Assembly: GCA_024803745.1 (NCBI GenBank)
Contig: JANJXV010000025.1
Location: forward strand, 21,642,110-21,706,109
From: Megascapheus bottae
Lineage: Eukaryota > Chordata > Mammalia > Rodentia > Geomyidae
DNA: 64,000 bases
Reading direction: 5' to 3'
Position numbers and translations under genes: made by a program. The first letter of the stretch is position 1. Each line of letters begins with the position of its first letter. The notes beneath the pieces are model-generated. The model was given only the letters and a program-made list of their open reading frames with translations, was not told where the DNA came from and did not search any database. Positions 13,944 to 42,900 of this stretch are shown piece by piece.

Positions 13944-16900
13944 GACGGCTTTGGAGGCCAGGGGCCTCTCTAGAGAGAACATTGCATTTCCCCACCGCCC
14001 CCACCCCCAGAAAAGAACACACAAGCGGGGAAAAGGAGGATAACCCTATCTTACTGTAGAGGAACGGAAGGGAAAGAACCCTGGGGAAACGGAGTGCTTT
14101 CGCATCCGTGATGAGAAATCTTATAAAATTGTCCGTGGGAATCACTTATAAGGCAGTAGAGAAAAACTGTTGGGTTAGAAACCCTATAAATATGTAGGAA
14201 ACAACAAAAAAAGTCCTTTAAGTCTGTAGCAGAAAACCCCTATAAAACATAGTGGACAAAAGCCCTCTTAATGGTAGGAAGAGGTCCTAATATGTGTCTA
14301 GATGAACCCCATCAAACCGTATCCAAATCCTATAGGGCCAGGGTGGTATAGCGTGGCATTGACTGGAGAGGGTAACGCACGGAATGCATAGGGTTATGCC
14401 CTCCCAACACCTGCTCCAGTTCCTCTCCCATGGGGGTGCAGGAGGGCGACACTCCCCCCCCAGCAACCTGGGACACTTACACTAAAGACAAAGCTCAGTC
14501 AGGGAATAGTGTGGGAATGGGTGGAACTGGAAAAGGAAGAGAAACAGGAGAAAAGTGATGAGGAGCTTTCAAACCCACAGAGGAGATAAAACAGCCACCA
14601 GGAAAGGGCTGATTCAGCCTGCTACACTGGGGATCTTGGTGTGTGGGGGGAGGGGCTGGGGTAAAAGAGGTTAATCTTAGGTGAATTGTGTGTATGGGGA
14701 AGGGACCCATGGAATCTGGGAATCCACAAAAGCCCCAAAATGGGGAAGGAAGACAATGATGTCAAGTCTTTTTAAAGGCTGAAGTTTGGAATGCATTAAA
14801 AAGAAAAAAAAGAAGAAAAAAATGGAATCTAGGAATACTGGAAAACCACCACCAAAAAGAAAAGAAAAGAAAAACAAAATAGGAGGAATGTCTATTAGTG
14901 TTTGGAGGGACACAGCAAAGCAGAGAAACTTCAGTCGGAATCCAGCAAACTCCAGGCCAGTTTCTTCCCTTCCTCGGTAGCTTGTTAAACTTCAAGTGCA
15001 AGCAGATCCCGCTTCAGGCTCTCCCAAGCCAGGCGGAATCACCTTTTTCCCCCAGCACAGCTGGGTATGTCTACTCTGAGAAGCCTCCACCATGGAGGAG
15101 ACTCCCTCACAATCTCAGGTCTCACCATCAGGTTTTTGGTTTTTGTTTTCCCTGCAATCTAACTGCTACTATTCTTCTGTGGCAGCAAATTTCCTCCAAT
15201 TTCTGTCCTCAACAGGGAGAATGACTGTTAGTAGACCTCCAAAGAATAAATTCCTTCAGAGACTCAAGGTTTGTTACATACTTGTCCTCCCTGACTTCTC
15301 TGTGGCCAGCAAGGGACAACAAGATGGCAGAATAGGAAGTTTTTGATTAACCAGCAAACCCCACAGGATGAGCCAGCTCTCGGACTGGACCAGAGTCCCT
15401 TGAGTCCAATGGAAGCTCAGCTACCTTCCCCATCTGGTACTTGGAGCCCATCTGAGGCAGAAATGACCCAACTCCATCTTGGCCTTAATGCCTCTTTTTC
15501 CCTTATCCTGTAACCTTCAGAGGGAAATGGAAAGATGAGGAGAAACGCTGCCCGGCCAGGCCTGTCTACCCTCATGCCACCCAGAAATTCAGACATGTGA
15601 CTGTGGTTCATGACCAAGAGAAGTGGTCACCGAATGGAATGGGTGAAATATTTGGAGTAGCATCTACAGTAAGGATCCCACCCGTAGCCCTGGAGTCCCT
15701 TAAAAGATGGGTCAGAGAGGAAGTTTTGCTCCTTGACCCCCTGACACTGTCCTGGAATACTGAGACTGAAATGCTAGGGTAGGTGCCTTTCAGGAGATGG
15801 ATGCCCAAAAAAGGGAGGTGACCTCCACTCCTGCAAAGCTGTGGAGGAAAAACCACTAATTCCATTACCTAAAGGTTCTAAAGGGGAAAACCCTTCATCT
15901 AATTTGCCTCAAAGGTATGACCTTCAAATTTACAAAGGTTTGAATCCAGAACATTGTGAAAAACTCCACCCCTCCCACCCTGTTAAAAGTCTGCTGGCAA
16001 GAAGGCAAGACAGGCCTTCTGTGGTTGTGGGGAAGAGGGGAGCCTTGCTAGCAAGCCACAAAAAGCCCCCACTTACCCCAAGTTCCAAGTAAGAGCCCTA
16101 AGACCAAGAGGAGAAAGTCCTCTGAATCTAAGCCTATCACCCCTCTAAGATGGTAGCAGAAGCTAAGTTGTAAAGACAAACAAAGCTAGAAGCAGATTCC
16201 CTCAGATGGAAGTCTGAGAATCTGTTCCCAAAAGCATGCTGGGGAACAGCTTTTGGGGTTCAGAGGCCAGTCTGGGGGAGGGTGATCAGTGTAGTCAAGG
16301 AGATGGTAGCCTGTTGAGAACTAGAGCATAGCATACATAGTAGGGTACTTGCATATTGTGGGGACAGGTGAGGGCCGAAGGTCTTGACTCCAGTGCTAAA
16401 TGAGCCATGTGGACAAGGCTGGTGGGATCTGGGGCTTCCCAGTATGAGATATGAGTCGGGGGACTCTGTGTTAGCCTGGCCTCCCTCCCAGAGCCAGCTA
16501 CATCTTAGGATCAGGAGGGAGGTTGCTGTGCCCAGCGTCTGTCCATCTGCACCAGCTCAGGCACAGAACCACCAGAACAGAGTCGGGAAGGTGTAGTGTA
16601 GTCAAGCCCTCTTCCCCACTGCTGGGCTAGGCCCCCTGTGTTGGGGCTGAGCGTAGGGAGGAGCCCCACAGCCAGGAGCAGGATCCATCGGTGAGAGCAG
16701 AGAGAAGGGCAGGCGGGGGGAACGACAAAGGGATCTCAGCTTAGGGTGAAACTTGAAGCTGCTGTGGATGAGGAGGTCAGGTGGGAACTGGGCGTGAATC
16801 CTGAAGGGGGGGAATCATCGGAAGCATGAAGTGGGGGTTCTCATGACCCTCATCCTGAGGTGAGCAGCTCCCAGACTCCTTTGCTCTTAGAACAAGGGAA

Positions 16901-17030
16901 ACCTAGCTCACCTGACCTGTCCCCAGGGGAGTGGAGAGGCCCCACTTTTGAGTGTTATGTGTCGATAAGTGTTGTGTCACCGGTGGTCATGTTGATTAGT
17001 TGAACAGAATAAAGGGAATAAGATTTCCCA
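13944..17030 (+). other. ZNF629: ZNF629 3' UTR with finger-like relics
   Basis: About 3 kb separates the stop codon from the first good plus-strand AATAAA, at 17008-17013. No intervening coding gene is visible and the stretch has almost no SINEs, consistent with a long last-exon UTR. Between about 14010 and 14290 there are AT-rich modules that read like decayed zinc-finger linkers (for example KPYKYVGNN at 14179). The UTR length is inferred, not shown. Confidence 0.65.
17008..17013 (+). terminator. ZNF629: AATAAA poly(A) signal, probable ZNF629 end
   Basis: Canonical AATAAA, followed within 30 bp by a short T-run at 17034-17041 that could serve as the downstream element. It is the first well-placed plus-strand signal after the stop codon. 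Confidence 0.6.
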
Positions 17031-17216
17031 GGTGTTTTTTTATCTCCTCCGTTCAGCCTCTAACAAGCCCAGCCTGTCCTCTCCCAGAGCTGGTTCATGA
17101 GTGACCTCAAAGCTGGATGCAGTTTCAGGCCCATCCTTTAACCCAGGGCCTCTAAGGTCCCTGTCCAATGCTTGTGGAAGTTTAGCAGCTTTATAGAATT
17201 TACAGAAATCCACATC

Positions 17217-17285
17217 ACTGGGGTTGGAAGTGTGGTTCAGTTGGTAGAGCACTTGCCAGTGAGCAAAAGTGGCAGGTACTGATTT
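17217..17285 (+). repeat. ID/tRNA-like SINE fragment
   Basis: GTGGTTCAGTTGGTAGAGCACTT resembles the A-box half of an ID-type tRNA-derived SINE; the remainder is decayed. From 17.3 to 18.88 kb I see no gene and no clear repeat. Confidence 0.5.
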
Positions 17286-18879
17286 CTAGTTTCTGACTTG
17301 GATCTGGAGAGGGAGATATCTGGTGACAACAGCTCTCATTGGTACCTGGCTCCAGCACAAGAGTATGGGGCAAATTGCTGGCAACTCAAGCCCAGCTGTT
17401 CATCCCAGGGTGGCCTCACTGGCTTGTTACCCCCCTCCCACCTTCACGAGCCCATGGTGCCACCTCTTCTGGTGTTCTGGGTTCAGACTCAGCTCTTTTT
17501 CTGGACTGAGTCTTGTCCTTACCCTGTCCATAGATCCTCATCCTATGGAGAGGCTGAGTTTGGGGAAGAGCTGCCACTTGCCCAAGATACAAGCAAGCCA
17601 GTGTAAGTCAGACCAGCTAGGCATTCTGCAAACAGATATTGCACCAGCCAAACCTTTCCTCTTCAGGGCTGGGCTTGCCTGGACTTGGCCTGGGCTCCAC
17701 ATTGTCTGGGCCATTTGGGGCTGCTCCAAGCTGTCCTCAGTGTCAGGCCTGCTTCACAGCTGTCTCCTAAGCTACTGTGGCCCCTGAGTGGCAGCTTGAG
17801 ACCAGCTTTGGCTCTGGCCTGTCACTTGGCTCTGCCTCTCTTGGGTTACTCTTGCTCTAAGCCAGAAAGTGTGTTCTGAGCCTCTCTGGCCTTGATCCCA
17901 TTGCAGGCTGTCTCCCTTTCCTTTCCCCACTTAGAAAGGGAGGTGGGAAGGTGGGAGCAGGTGTGAGGAGGGACCTGTCTCTTATGGAAAGACCAGTTAT
18001 GAAGGCTTCTTCACACTCTAGGACTCCATTTATGACACCTAGCTATATCAGAGCTGGATTCTTCCTCAAGAAAGAGAACTCCCGGGAGACTGCAGACACC
18101 AGAGCACAGGGGTTGGTTCAGAGGCTTAGCAAAAGGGGCTGTGGACCCCCTTTTTGATGTTGCCACAGCAGAGGGCCAGGTATAATTCAGGAAGTGACTC
18201 AAGTGTGTGTGGCGTTATCTCCCCAGAAGTGAGGTGCACAGAGTCAGGTGTGAGCTTAGAGATTAAAAGAGTAAAGGTAGGGAGCAGAGGCCAGAGTGGA
18301 CATCTTGAGTTTAGGGAGGGGACATTACTGAAGGATTGAGAATGCCATGTTCCCTTCCACCTGTAAACAGTGGTGACTTCCCAGGTCTGGAGCTTAAGAA
18401 CTGGGCTGCAAGGGACACAGGCAAGGTAGAAAGAGGTTTAGCTCCAGGGTGGAAGGAATAGGACCAGCAGAAGGCAAAAGAACATGAAAAACCAGATGAA
18501 TGCAGTGCCACTGGACTCAGTGGAAGTTTTGGAAGCCATCCCAGTCAGATGCTCCACTGGTCGGTTTCTGGCTGAGATAGACGCTAGGCACATTCAAATC
18601 ATGGATGCCATCTGTTCTCTCAGAAGAGCTCTGGCTTATCTTTGTGGTTCAGAGGTACCACTGAGATCACTGGGGTACTAAGAGGTCAAACCTGTGTGGA
18701 GAGGCCTCCTCACAGGAGGCTCATGGTAACCCAGGTTTAAAGTTCTTTCTGTTGTGGCACCGATTGCTCCAGACACTGATATTCTGGGAACTTTCCTCCT
18801 CCATTCTCTTGGGCTTGGCCCTAAGAGGGGTTGATACCTACTTAGTATTGGATACGGGCCTTCCTGCAGCTTCTTGCAC

Positions 18880-19640
18880 TCATTCAGAGCTATAGGAGGG
18901 GGCTGGCTGCGCTGCCCCTGCTCCTGCGCCAGTCCCAGGCGACCTCCTCTCTATGATGCAACGTCCTGCGTTTTCACAACTTTTGCCAGCCCCACGCTCC
19001 TACCGCCGGACACTGGCTCAGTGGCCCGATGTCATCCCCCACGGCACCCCGCGCGTCCTCGAGTGTCCCCGCCGCCGTCAGGCCCTCGCCCGAGGCCACC
19101 GCGACCCGCATCTCGGTCTCCAGCCCCATGTGGACCAGTGGCTGCGGCCCCGCCGGGACCCAGGGACCCCGGCAGACCACAACGGACAAAGTAGCGAGTC
19201 CCCACGAAGGTGTCATGGCCAAGCCCATGAGGTCCTGCGAAGGTGCCATGGCCGACGCCTTCGCGGCCCCCACTCCCACCCCGCTCGCTGCCGATGCCGG
19301 CCACCCCAGTGCCGCCGGGGCCCGGCCCGCGGCGCGCCGATCGTGAAGGCAGGCGGGCTCAATGAAGGCAGTCTCCTCGCGAAGGTGTCCTGCCCCGTGC
19401 GTCCCTGGGTTAGCGCTGGTAAAGCCACTGGGGAACGACGCCGAGGGGGTTCTGACCACCCGAACCCCAACCCCGCTGCCGGAGCTGTCGCCAACGACAC
19501 ACAGGGGACCACACCTCCCAGGATGCCACGGGAGGCGCTTAGAATCCCAGCAGCCAATGACCGCCGGGGGGCGTGGCCAGCACCGGCTCCGTGAGGCTGG
19601 GGGGCGTGGCCAGCACAGGCTCACCGGTGGGGAAGGAGGG
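18880..19640. promoter_or_regulatory. Orphan CpG island between the ZNF629 and RNF40 3' ends
   Basis: CpG-dense sequence lying between two convergent gene ends. Promoter-like content near the right edge includes a CCAAT box (AGCCAATGA, 19552-19560) and an exact 18-base direct repeat, GGGGGGCGTGGCCAGCAC, at 19566-19583 and 19599-19616, each containing a KLF/Sp-type GGGCGTGG. Three GAAGGTG-type units lie at about 19206, 19240 and 19381. Open frames of about 213 and 230 codons exist on opposite strands but match no family I know, and both depend on the GC bias. It could be a promoter for an unannotated non-coding transcript or a decayed gene start. Confidence 0.6.
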
Positions 19641-19733
19641 GTTCTCATGCATGCACAGCCCCTCAAGCCCTAGGTCGGGCATAGCAATGACTATCTGGGA
19701 CATCTGGCTATTCTGCAGACTGAAGGGTGGATG

Positions 19734-19739
19734 TTTATT
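19734..19739 (-). terminator. RNF40: Poly(A) signal, probable RNF40 end
   Basis: TTTATT on the plus strand is AATAAA for RNF40. It lies about 950 bp beyond the RNF40 stop codon. I noticed no other canonical signal in between. Confidence 0.6.
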
Positions 19740-20692
19740 TGTAACAATTAACTGCCTATATAAGACATCTCTACAGCAGAGGCTGTGTCCAAATGGGTCC
19801 CTGTACCTGACAGCAGCCTCTCCCAGGCACCCCGGGGCTTTCACAGACCACAGAGCTGGCCTGGAAAGGCACGTGGGATCCCTAGTGCAGGCTCAGTCAT
19901 ATGGTGTGGGCAAAGCTCTTTAACTTGGAATGATCAGAAGTTGGCCCAGTGGCTGGGGCTAATCTTCCCCTCTGTCCCCTTCCTGGGAAGTTTCACCTGC
20001 ACTGCAGTTAAGGCCACCAGGATGAAAGCAAGGTGAGGGCCAGGGATCCAGTGGGGCCTTGGGATGCACTGGCTTGGGAGAGAAGTAGAGATTGAGGATG
20101 AGTTGGTTAGGAGAAATTTGATCATGGTGCAGCACTCGAGAGGACATGACCACAGCAACTGCAGAGCTTCCCAGTGGCAGGAGAGTGCCCTCAGGGGGAA
20201 CTCCTTTAGCTCTTGACACAAGAGCCACACCAGTGTCCAAAGCCCTGTCCAGGACTGGTGGGTAAATGGGTTTAGAAAGTCCCAGGAACCCAGGGCCTGT
20301 CTTGGGCAAGAGGCCAAAGCCTTTGCGCATCCCTGGTCCTTACAGTGTAGGCAAGTAGAGAGCCTCCTCCTGGGTGGGAAATCCCTCCTTAGAGGTTGGA
20401 TGGGTCTGTGGAAAACAGTAGGAGCAGAATTAGGGCCAGATTCTAGTTCAGCTGAGTGTCTGGGTCCTGGGGAGAGCCCCTGGACTGCAGCTCTGACCTT
20501 CAGCAAAGGATGGCCCTGAGCAGGGCTCTTCCCACTCCCACTAGCATGCACCAGTGCCACCAAACCAACTGGACAGCCAGGGGCTTGGGGCTAAAGGGTA
20601 TGGAATGGAGGAGGGGTCACTGAACCTGGGGTGGGGAGGGGCAGGGGGAACAGCCCCTCGGGTCCATGGGTCTTCCAAAAGTCCCCAAAGTT

Positions 20693-33795
<13,103 letters not shown>

Positions 33796-33997
33796 AGTTG
33801 CGATGGCGAGGAGTGGCGCAAGGTCCCTCAAGAGGCGTCAGGAGGACGGTGGCGACACTTCCGTCACCTGGAAGAGACAGAACAGGGACGTGGAAGCAGC
33901 CGCTGTTCTGAACCCCAGAGCCGCCTCCGCTGCGCACACCTGCGAAATTCAGCCTCCGTGGGCCCCAGGGCCTCACCGACAACAGACTCAACCTAGC

Positions 33998-34009
33998 GCC
34001 GCCATCTTG
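33998..34009 (-). promoter_or_regulatory. YY1-type site at the RNF40 5' end
   Basis: GCCGCCATCTTG on the plus strand is CAAGATGGCGGC on the RNF40 strand, the classic YY1 site that often sits just downstream of CpG-island transcription starts. It falls within the presumed non-coding exon 1 of RNF40. Confidence 0.7.
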
Positions 34010-34186
34010 GATTTCACCGGACGTCGCCAGCCTCGGCGGCCCACTGCGCAGGCGCCAGAGGCGGTACCGGATGTAGCGAAACGTCTCCATTCCCTGTTTC
34101 TATTGGTCGCGCTGGGTCCCGCCTGTCGGGTCGTGTGATTGCTTCCTGTACGCCTGTATTTTCTCTCAGTGATTGGCCAGAGGGTG

Positions 34187-34200
34187 GTTTCCATAGTAAC
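34187..34200. promoter_or_regulatory. RFX X-box-like element upstream of CFAP119
   Basis: GTTTCCATAGTAAC is an imperfect palindrome that fits the degenerate X-box RYYNYY-N2-RRNRRC. RFX factors use such sites to switch on ciliary genes. It lies about 330 bp upstream of the CFAP119 start codon. Confidence 0.65.
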
Positions 34201-34530
34201 CGCCACCACACTCCGCTTTCCCACCTTAAACACCTTTCAAGCAGGCACCCAGGTGGGTCTTTGCATCTTTATTACTGCATGCACGAATCTTCTCTCTTGA
34301 TTGGAGTGAGTCCGAAATCGCTACCTTCCTCTGCCTTTCCTTTTTCCTTCCCAAACAACGAACGGAGGAGGGTGGTAAGATGCCCCCGCCGCCTATTGGC
34401 TGCGTTCACCCCCGCGGCCGCACTGATTGGCTGTAGACTCGCAGGCTGCCAGGTCTCGGCAGTCGCTGCGGGAGATCGGTACCCCAAACCTAGCTCCAGG
34501 AGTTTGTAGTCTCTCTGCCCCGAGGAAGAG

Positions 34531-38286
<3,756 letters not shown>

Positions 38287-38303
38287 CGCTCAGCATTTTC
38301 ACC

Positions 38304-38309
38304 AATAAA
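38304..38309 (+). terminator. CFAP119: CFAP119 poly(A) signal
   Basis: AATAAA only 18 bp after the CFAP119 stop codon (38284-38286), implying a very short 3' UTR of perhaps 40 nt. Confidence 0.85.
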
Positions 38310-38454
38310 ACCCTGGATCAGAATCCTCCAATCCACAGCCTCCCTCCTGAGCAATCTTCTTCTTGGCTTCACTGAGGAAGACAGGAAAGAGAGCAGACAG
38401 CAAACCACTAGGGAGCAGATGTGGGACACTCGCTTTCCCTGGCATGTAGCAGAT

Positions 38455-38460
38455 TTTATT
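38455..38460 (-). terminator. PHKG2: PHKG2 poly(A) signal
   Basis: TTTATT on the plus strand is AATAAA for PHKG2, about 215 bp past its stop codon. The distance to the opposing CFAP119 signal is only about 145 bp. Confidence 0.75.
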
Positions 38461-38673
38461 TCAGACGCAGTACTGACAAGGCCAAGCATGGTATTCTGAG
38501 TGGCTCCTTTCCACCCTAGCTCTGCTCTGCAAGCCATGGCCTGTGGGGATAGGTGTACAGGCTGGTTCCCCTCAGTGGGGGGCCTAGCTAGGCAAGGGGG
38601 GTTCTGAGGCCAGACCTTGAGACACTTCCCTTTCAGAGAGTCCTGCTTCCTGAGACATCTCATGGCTGAGGTT

Positions 38674-39852
38674 CTAGCCCAACACCAGTGCAGCCTCATC
38701 TTCAGCGACAGCATTGGAGTCCCCTTCCTCTTCAGCCCCCATGAGGGGAAAGGGTGCAGGGGGGCGGTGTTGAAAGAGGGCTGCCCGGTTCTGCTGCTCA
38801 CCCTTCTTCACCCAGTGCCCATAGAGCCGGAAGGCACAGTTGTCAATGAGGCGGCGCACTGAACGCAGTGCATAGGGGTCTCTCAGTAGTGCGCTCTTGG
38901 TCAGGGGTCGTACACGCTGGGTGCTTAAGGCTACTCGTCCAGCAGCTAGCACTGTCCACACTGCCACCTGAGAAGGGAGGCGGTGTAAGCTCCGTGGAAC
39001 GGCCAGCTCAGGGAAGTTGACAGGGTAGGCAGGTGTAAATCTGCCACTCTCAGGCTTACCCGGAACCGCTGGCGAGGTGTGAGGTTCCAGATTTGGCTGC
39101 CTTCACAGCGTTCAAAGAAAGGATGCTGTAGGGCCTGCTCAGCTGTCAGGCGCTCCTCAGGATCCACCTGTAGTAGCCTAGAGATCTAGGGGAAACCCCA
39201 GAGCATGAGGGGCAGATCTTGGGCCTTCCCCAGGAACCTCTTATGGTCCCAGCTCACCAGGTCTTTGACGGTGTTGGAACGATCATCCCACTCGGGTGAA
39301 CTAAACTGGTACTGGCCCTCCATGATCATACGTAACATCACGATTTGGCGCCGGTGCCAGAATGGTGGTGAGCCAGCCAGGAGTGTGAACAAGATGACCC
39401 CACAGGCCCAGCTGAGAAAGAGACCAGGATTAGGTAAGTTTAGGTCACAGGCAAATGTAAAGGATAGTACATAAAGAGGAGGGAGAGGGAGGCCAGAAAC
39501 TCACAGGTCAACTTCTTTGCCGTAGCCTGGGTGGGTCTCATCCATGGAGCATTTAAGGATCTCTGGTGCTAGGTACCCTGGGGTTCCACACAACTCTGGG
39601 GGAGAGAGCAGACTGAGGGGATTCAACCGACTTCCTCCAGAACCCTTACAGCCAGATCTCTGCCGGAGCTTCCTCAACACCGCTGCACCCAGTGTTACAA
39701 TTCTGCTCCTATATAGGTCCTGCAAAGCCTCTGAACTAGCCACTATTGTAAAATAACCCAAATACTGACTACTGCCCCCTGGTGGACTTCCTAGGAAAAC
39801 CTGGTCCTTAAGATCTTTGCAGTCAAGCAAGCTCCTTCTTCTGATACCATTT

Positions 39853-39916
<64 letters not shown>

Positions 39917-42900
39917 ATATATATATATATATCAATTTTATTGTTTTCCATTCCATTCTGCCATATAATATGGAAGAACTAAATGGAAATATGGGACTTC
40001 ATTCAGGAGGCTGAGATTTGAGGATCAAGGTTCAAAGCGAGCCTGGGCACAAAATGACTGGAAATTCTTATCTGCTATTAACCTCTAGAAAATGGGAAGT
40101 TGGGCTTAGCTCAAGGGTAAGGTGGTGGTCTTGAGCTGAAGAGCTCAGGGACAGTGCCCAGGCTGAGTTCAAGCCCCATAACCCCCCTCCCCTCTCTCTC
40201 CCTCTCTCTCTCCCTCTCTCTCTCCCTCTCCCCCCCCCCTCTCTCTCTCTCCACACATACACACACACACACACTAAGTAAGGCCTTGTTTAAAATCCTC
40301 TTCCAACTGGGTACTAGTAGTTCATGCCTGTAATGCTAATAACTACTCAGAAGGCTGAGATATGAGGATCTTGGTTTGAAGCTAGCCCAGGCAGGAAAGC
40401 CCATGAGACTCTCATCACCAATTAACCACCAGAAAACTAGAAGCAGTGAATTAGAGCACTACCCTTGAGCAAAAGGAGTTCAGGGGCAGCATCAGGCCCC
40501 AAGTTCAAGCCCCACGACTGACAAAAACAATCCAAACCCTGCCCTGATTCACATTCAGATTCCCCATCCGAGTATCAGGATGAAGCCTGGACTCATAAAG
40601 CTCTGAGCTAGCTAGCTTGCTTGCTTGCTTCCTTTTTTTTTTTTTTTTTTTTTTGGTAGGTCATAGGGCTGGAACTCGGCCTGGGCGCTGTCCCTGAGCT
40701 CTTCAGCTCAAGGCTACCACCCTACTCCTGGAGCCACAACACCACTTCTGGTTTTCTGGTGATTAATTGGAGAAAAGTCTCCCGAGCTTTGTAGTGCCTG
40801 GGCTGGCTCTGAACATTGATCCTCAGATCTCAGCCTCCTGAGTAGGTAGGATTACAGGCATGAGCCACAGCACCCAGCTCAACCCTGACCTTTCTATGAC
40901 CTGATTGAAGACTGTTTTAGTTTCCTCTATCTCTTCAAAGCACCAATTCATTCATTCTAGTAATTTCTAATTTGTCCCAGGACACATTTTCAAGAGATAT
41001 TAACAGGACTAAATTGAAAATGCCTTTCTTGGGAAAGGGATTACACTTCTGAGAATTTTATGCCCACACCAAATATTTATTGAATGGACCAAGTATTCTA
41101 ATAGACACAAAAGTAAAGGTGCTCTTATTGAGTTCACTGTCTTCTAAAAAGCAAACAAAATAGAGTAAAATGTGTGTCAAGAAGGAAGCAGAACATAAAG
41201 CAGAGGGGACTACAATCACTTATACCAAGGCAGGCAGTGGAGAAGGCAAAGCAGAGATGATTCTATAAGGAGGAAAATGTACGTGGAGCCCAGAGAGAAA
41301 TAAAAAGCATAGCAATCGTGAGTCCACAGATTAAAAGCAGGAGTTCAATTCAGAATGCTTAAATTCAAATTCTGGCAGAATGACTGGACAAGTCATCTTA
41401 CACCTTTAAAAGAAGACACATCTATAAAGACACAAATTTTATCTCCATGTGTGATTGAGAAGACATATAGAAACAGAGTGTAGCCCGATGCACTGGCTCC
41501 CGCCTGTAATCCTAGCTACTCAGGAGGCTGAGATCTGAAGATTAAGGTTCAAAGCCATCCCAGGCACTAAACACAGGAAGTGGAACTGAGGCTCAAGGGG
41601 TAGGGCTGTAGCCTTGAGCTGAAGAGCTCAGGGACAGCGCCCAGGCCCAGAGTCCAAACTAGACAACCAAAACAAAACAAAACAAACAAAAAAACCTCAT
41701 AGGATTCTCACAGTTAAGCTCAGATTTCCCATTTTGCCCTGGAACCACTTCTTGCCTTAACCTTAGATGAGGCTGAGTCTCTAGCTCCCAAGTGGGAAGT
41801 GACACATTCTTAGGGTCCTCACAGCACTGAAGAGGCATGCTGTGGTCTTATGCAGACCCCAAATATGCTGTTGATCCCTCTTTCCTGGGACGAGGTTCAG
41901 CCCTAGAGGCCCCTCCTCTGTATCTCCCTTAGGTTCAATCAGTGAGCTCTGCCAGCTGATGCCCATCTGACTCCATCCTCCCAGGCCAGCCAATGGCCTG
42001 TAGTGAATTGCACAAAAGGCTTTGAATCCAAAAGGTATTTGGGACTCAGTGCTCAAATCCAGCCAAACAACTTCAGGCCTAAGTTTTGATCCCTCCCCAG
42101 CTTCTTTAGGGCACCAAGACCCTCACCTCGAAGCTTCTCGCCAGGTTCCAAGTGGCAGGAGAACCCAAAGTCTGAAACCCGGATCTGCATATTGTTGTCT
42201 AGGAGAATGTTCTCAGGCTTCAGGTCTCGGTGCACAATGTTGTTGGCATGGAGAAAGCTCACTGCTTCCAGCAGAGACCTCATGATGGACCTGGGGGAGA
42301 TGTAATCGCCTCAGCTTTGCCCACCCTGACTCTTATCCCCAACTCCTCCCTGGGACTGTAGGTTCTGCCATTACCTGGTTTCCTTTTCTGAGAGAGCCAC
42401 CTTCTCCGTGAGATAGTCAAACAGCTCTCCCTTCCGCATCCTAAGGAACAGGAGGGGCACAGGAGAAGTTGCACCCCCACAGAGGTGCTCAGACAGTAAG
42501 CCAGTACACCCAGAAAACATCACAGAAAGGCCACTGCCAAGAGATTTCTCTGGGGAGCACTCACAGACAGAGAGAGCACTCTGGCTAGGCACTTCTGGCT
42601 CTTGCTTTTAATTCTGCCTTCTCTGAGGTAAAGATCCGAGGATTGAGGTCCAAAGCCAGCCTGGGTAGAAAAGTCTATGAAGCTGTTATCTCTTTCTTTC
42701 TTTCTTTTCTTTTCTTTTCTTTCTTTTTTTTTTTTTTGCCAGTCCTAGGCTTGAGCTCAGGGCCTGAGCACTGTCCTTGGACTTTCTCAAGCCTAGATCT
42801 CTACCACTTGAGTCTTAGCACCACTTCCGGCTTTTTTCTATGTATGTGGTACCAAGGAACTGAACCCAGGCCTTTGTGCATGCTAGCCAAGCACTCTACC

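Larger units (their letters stand above)
33868..34530. promoter_or_regulatory. Bidirectional CpG-island promoter, RNF40 / CFAP119
   Basis: The 735 bp between the two start codons is CpG-rich. On the RNF40 side, the first coding exon extends to an acceptor at 33867/33868, and a non-coding exon 1 probably ends at donor CGCAG/GTGTGC (33940/33939), so transcription likely starts near 34000-34080. Four inverted CCAAT boxes (ATTGG) lie at 34102, 34172, 34395 and 34426. A YY1-type site and an RFX-type X-box are listed separately. The CFAP119 start is expected near 34400-34520. The transcription starts are inferred. Confidence 0.8.

Noticed and set aside
18953..19594. 213-codon plus-strand frame in the 19 kb CpG island as a novel gene
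   Set aside because: Arg/Pro-rich with no domain, and an opposite-strand frame is equally open; no splice or poly(A) support. Kept as an orphan-island finding only.
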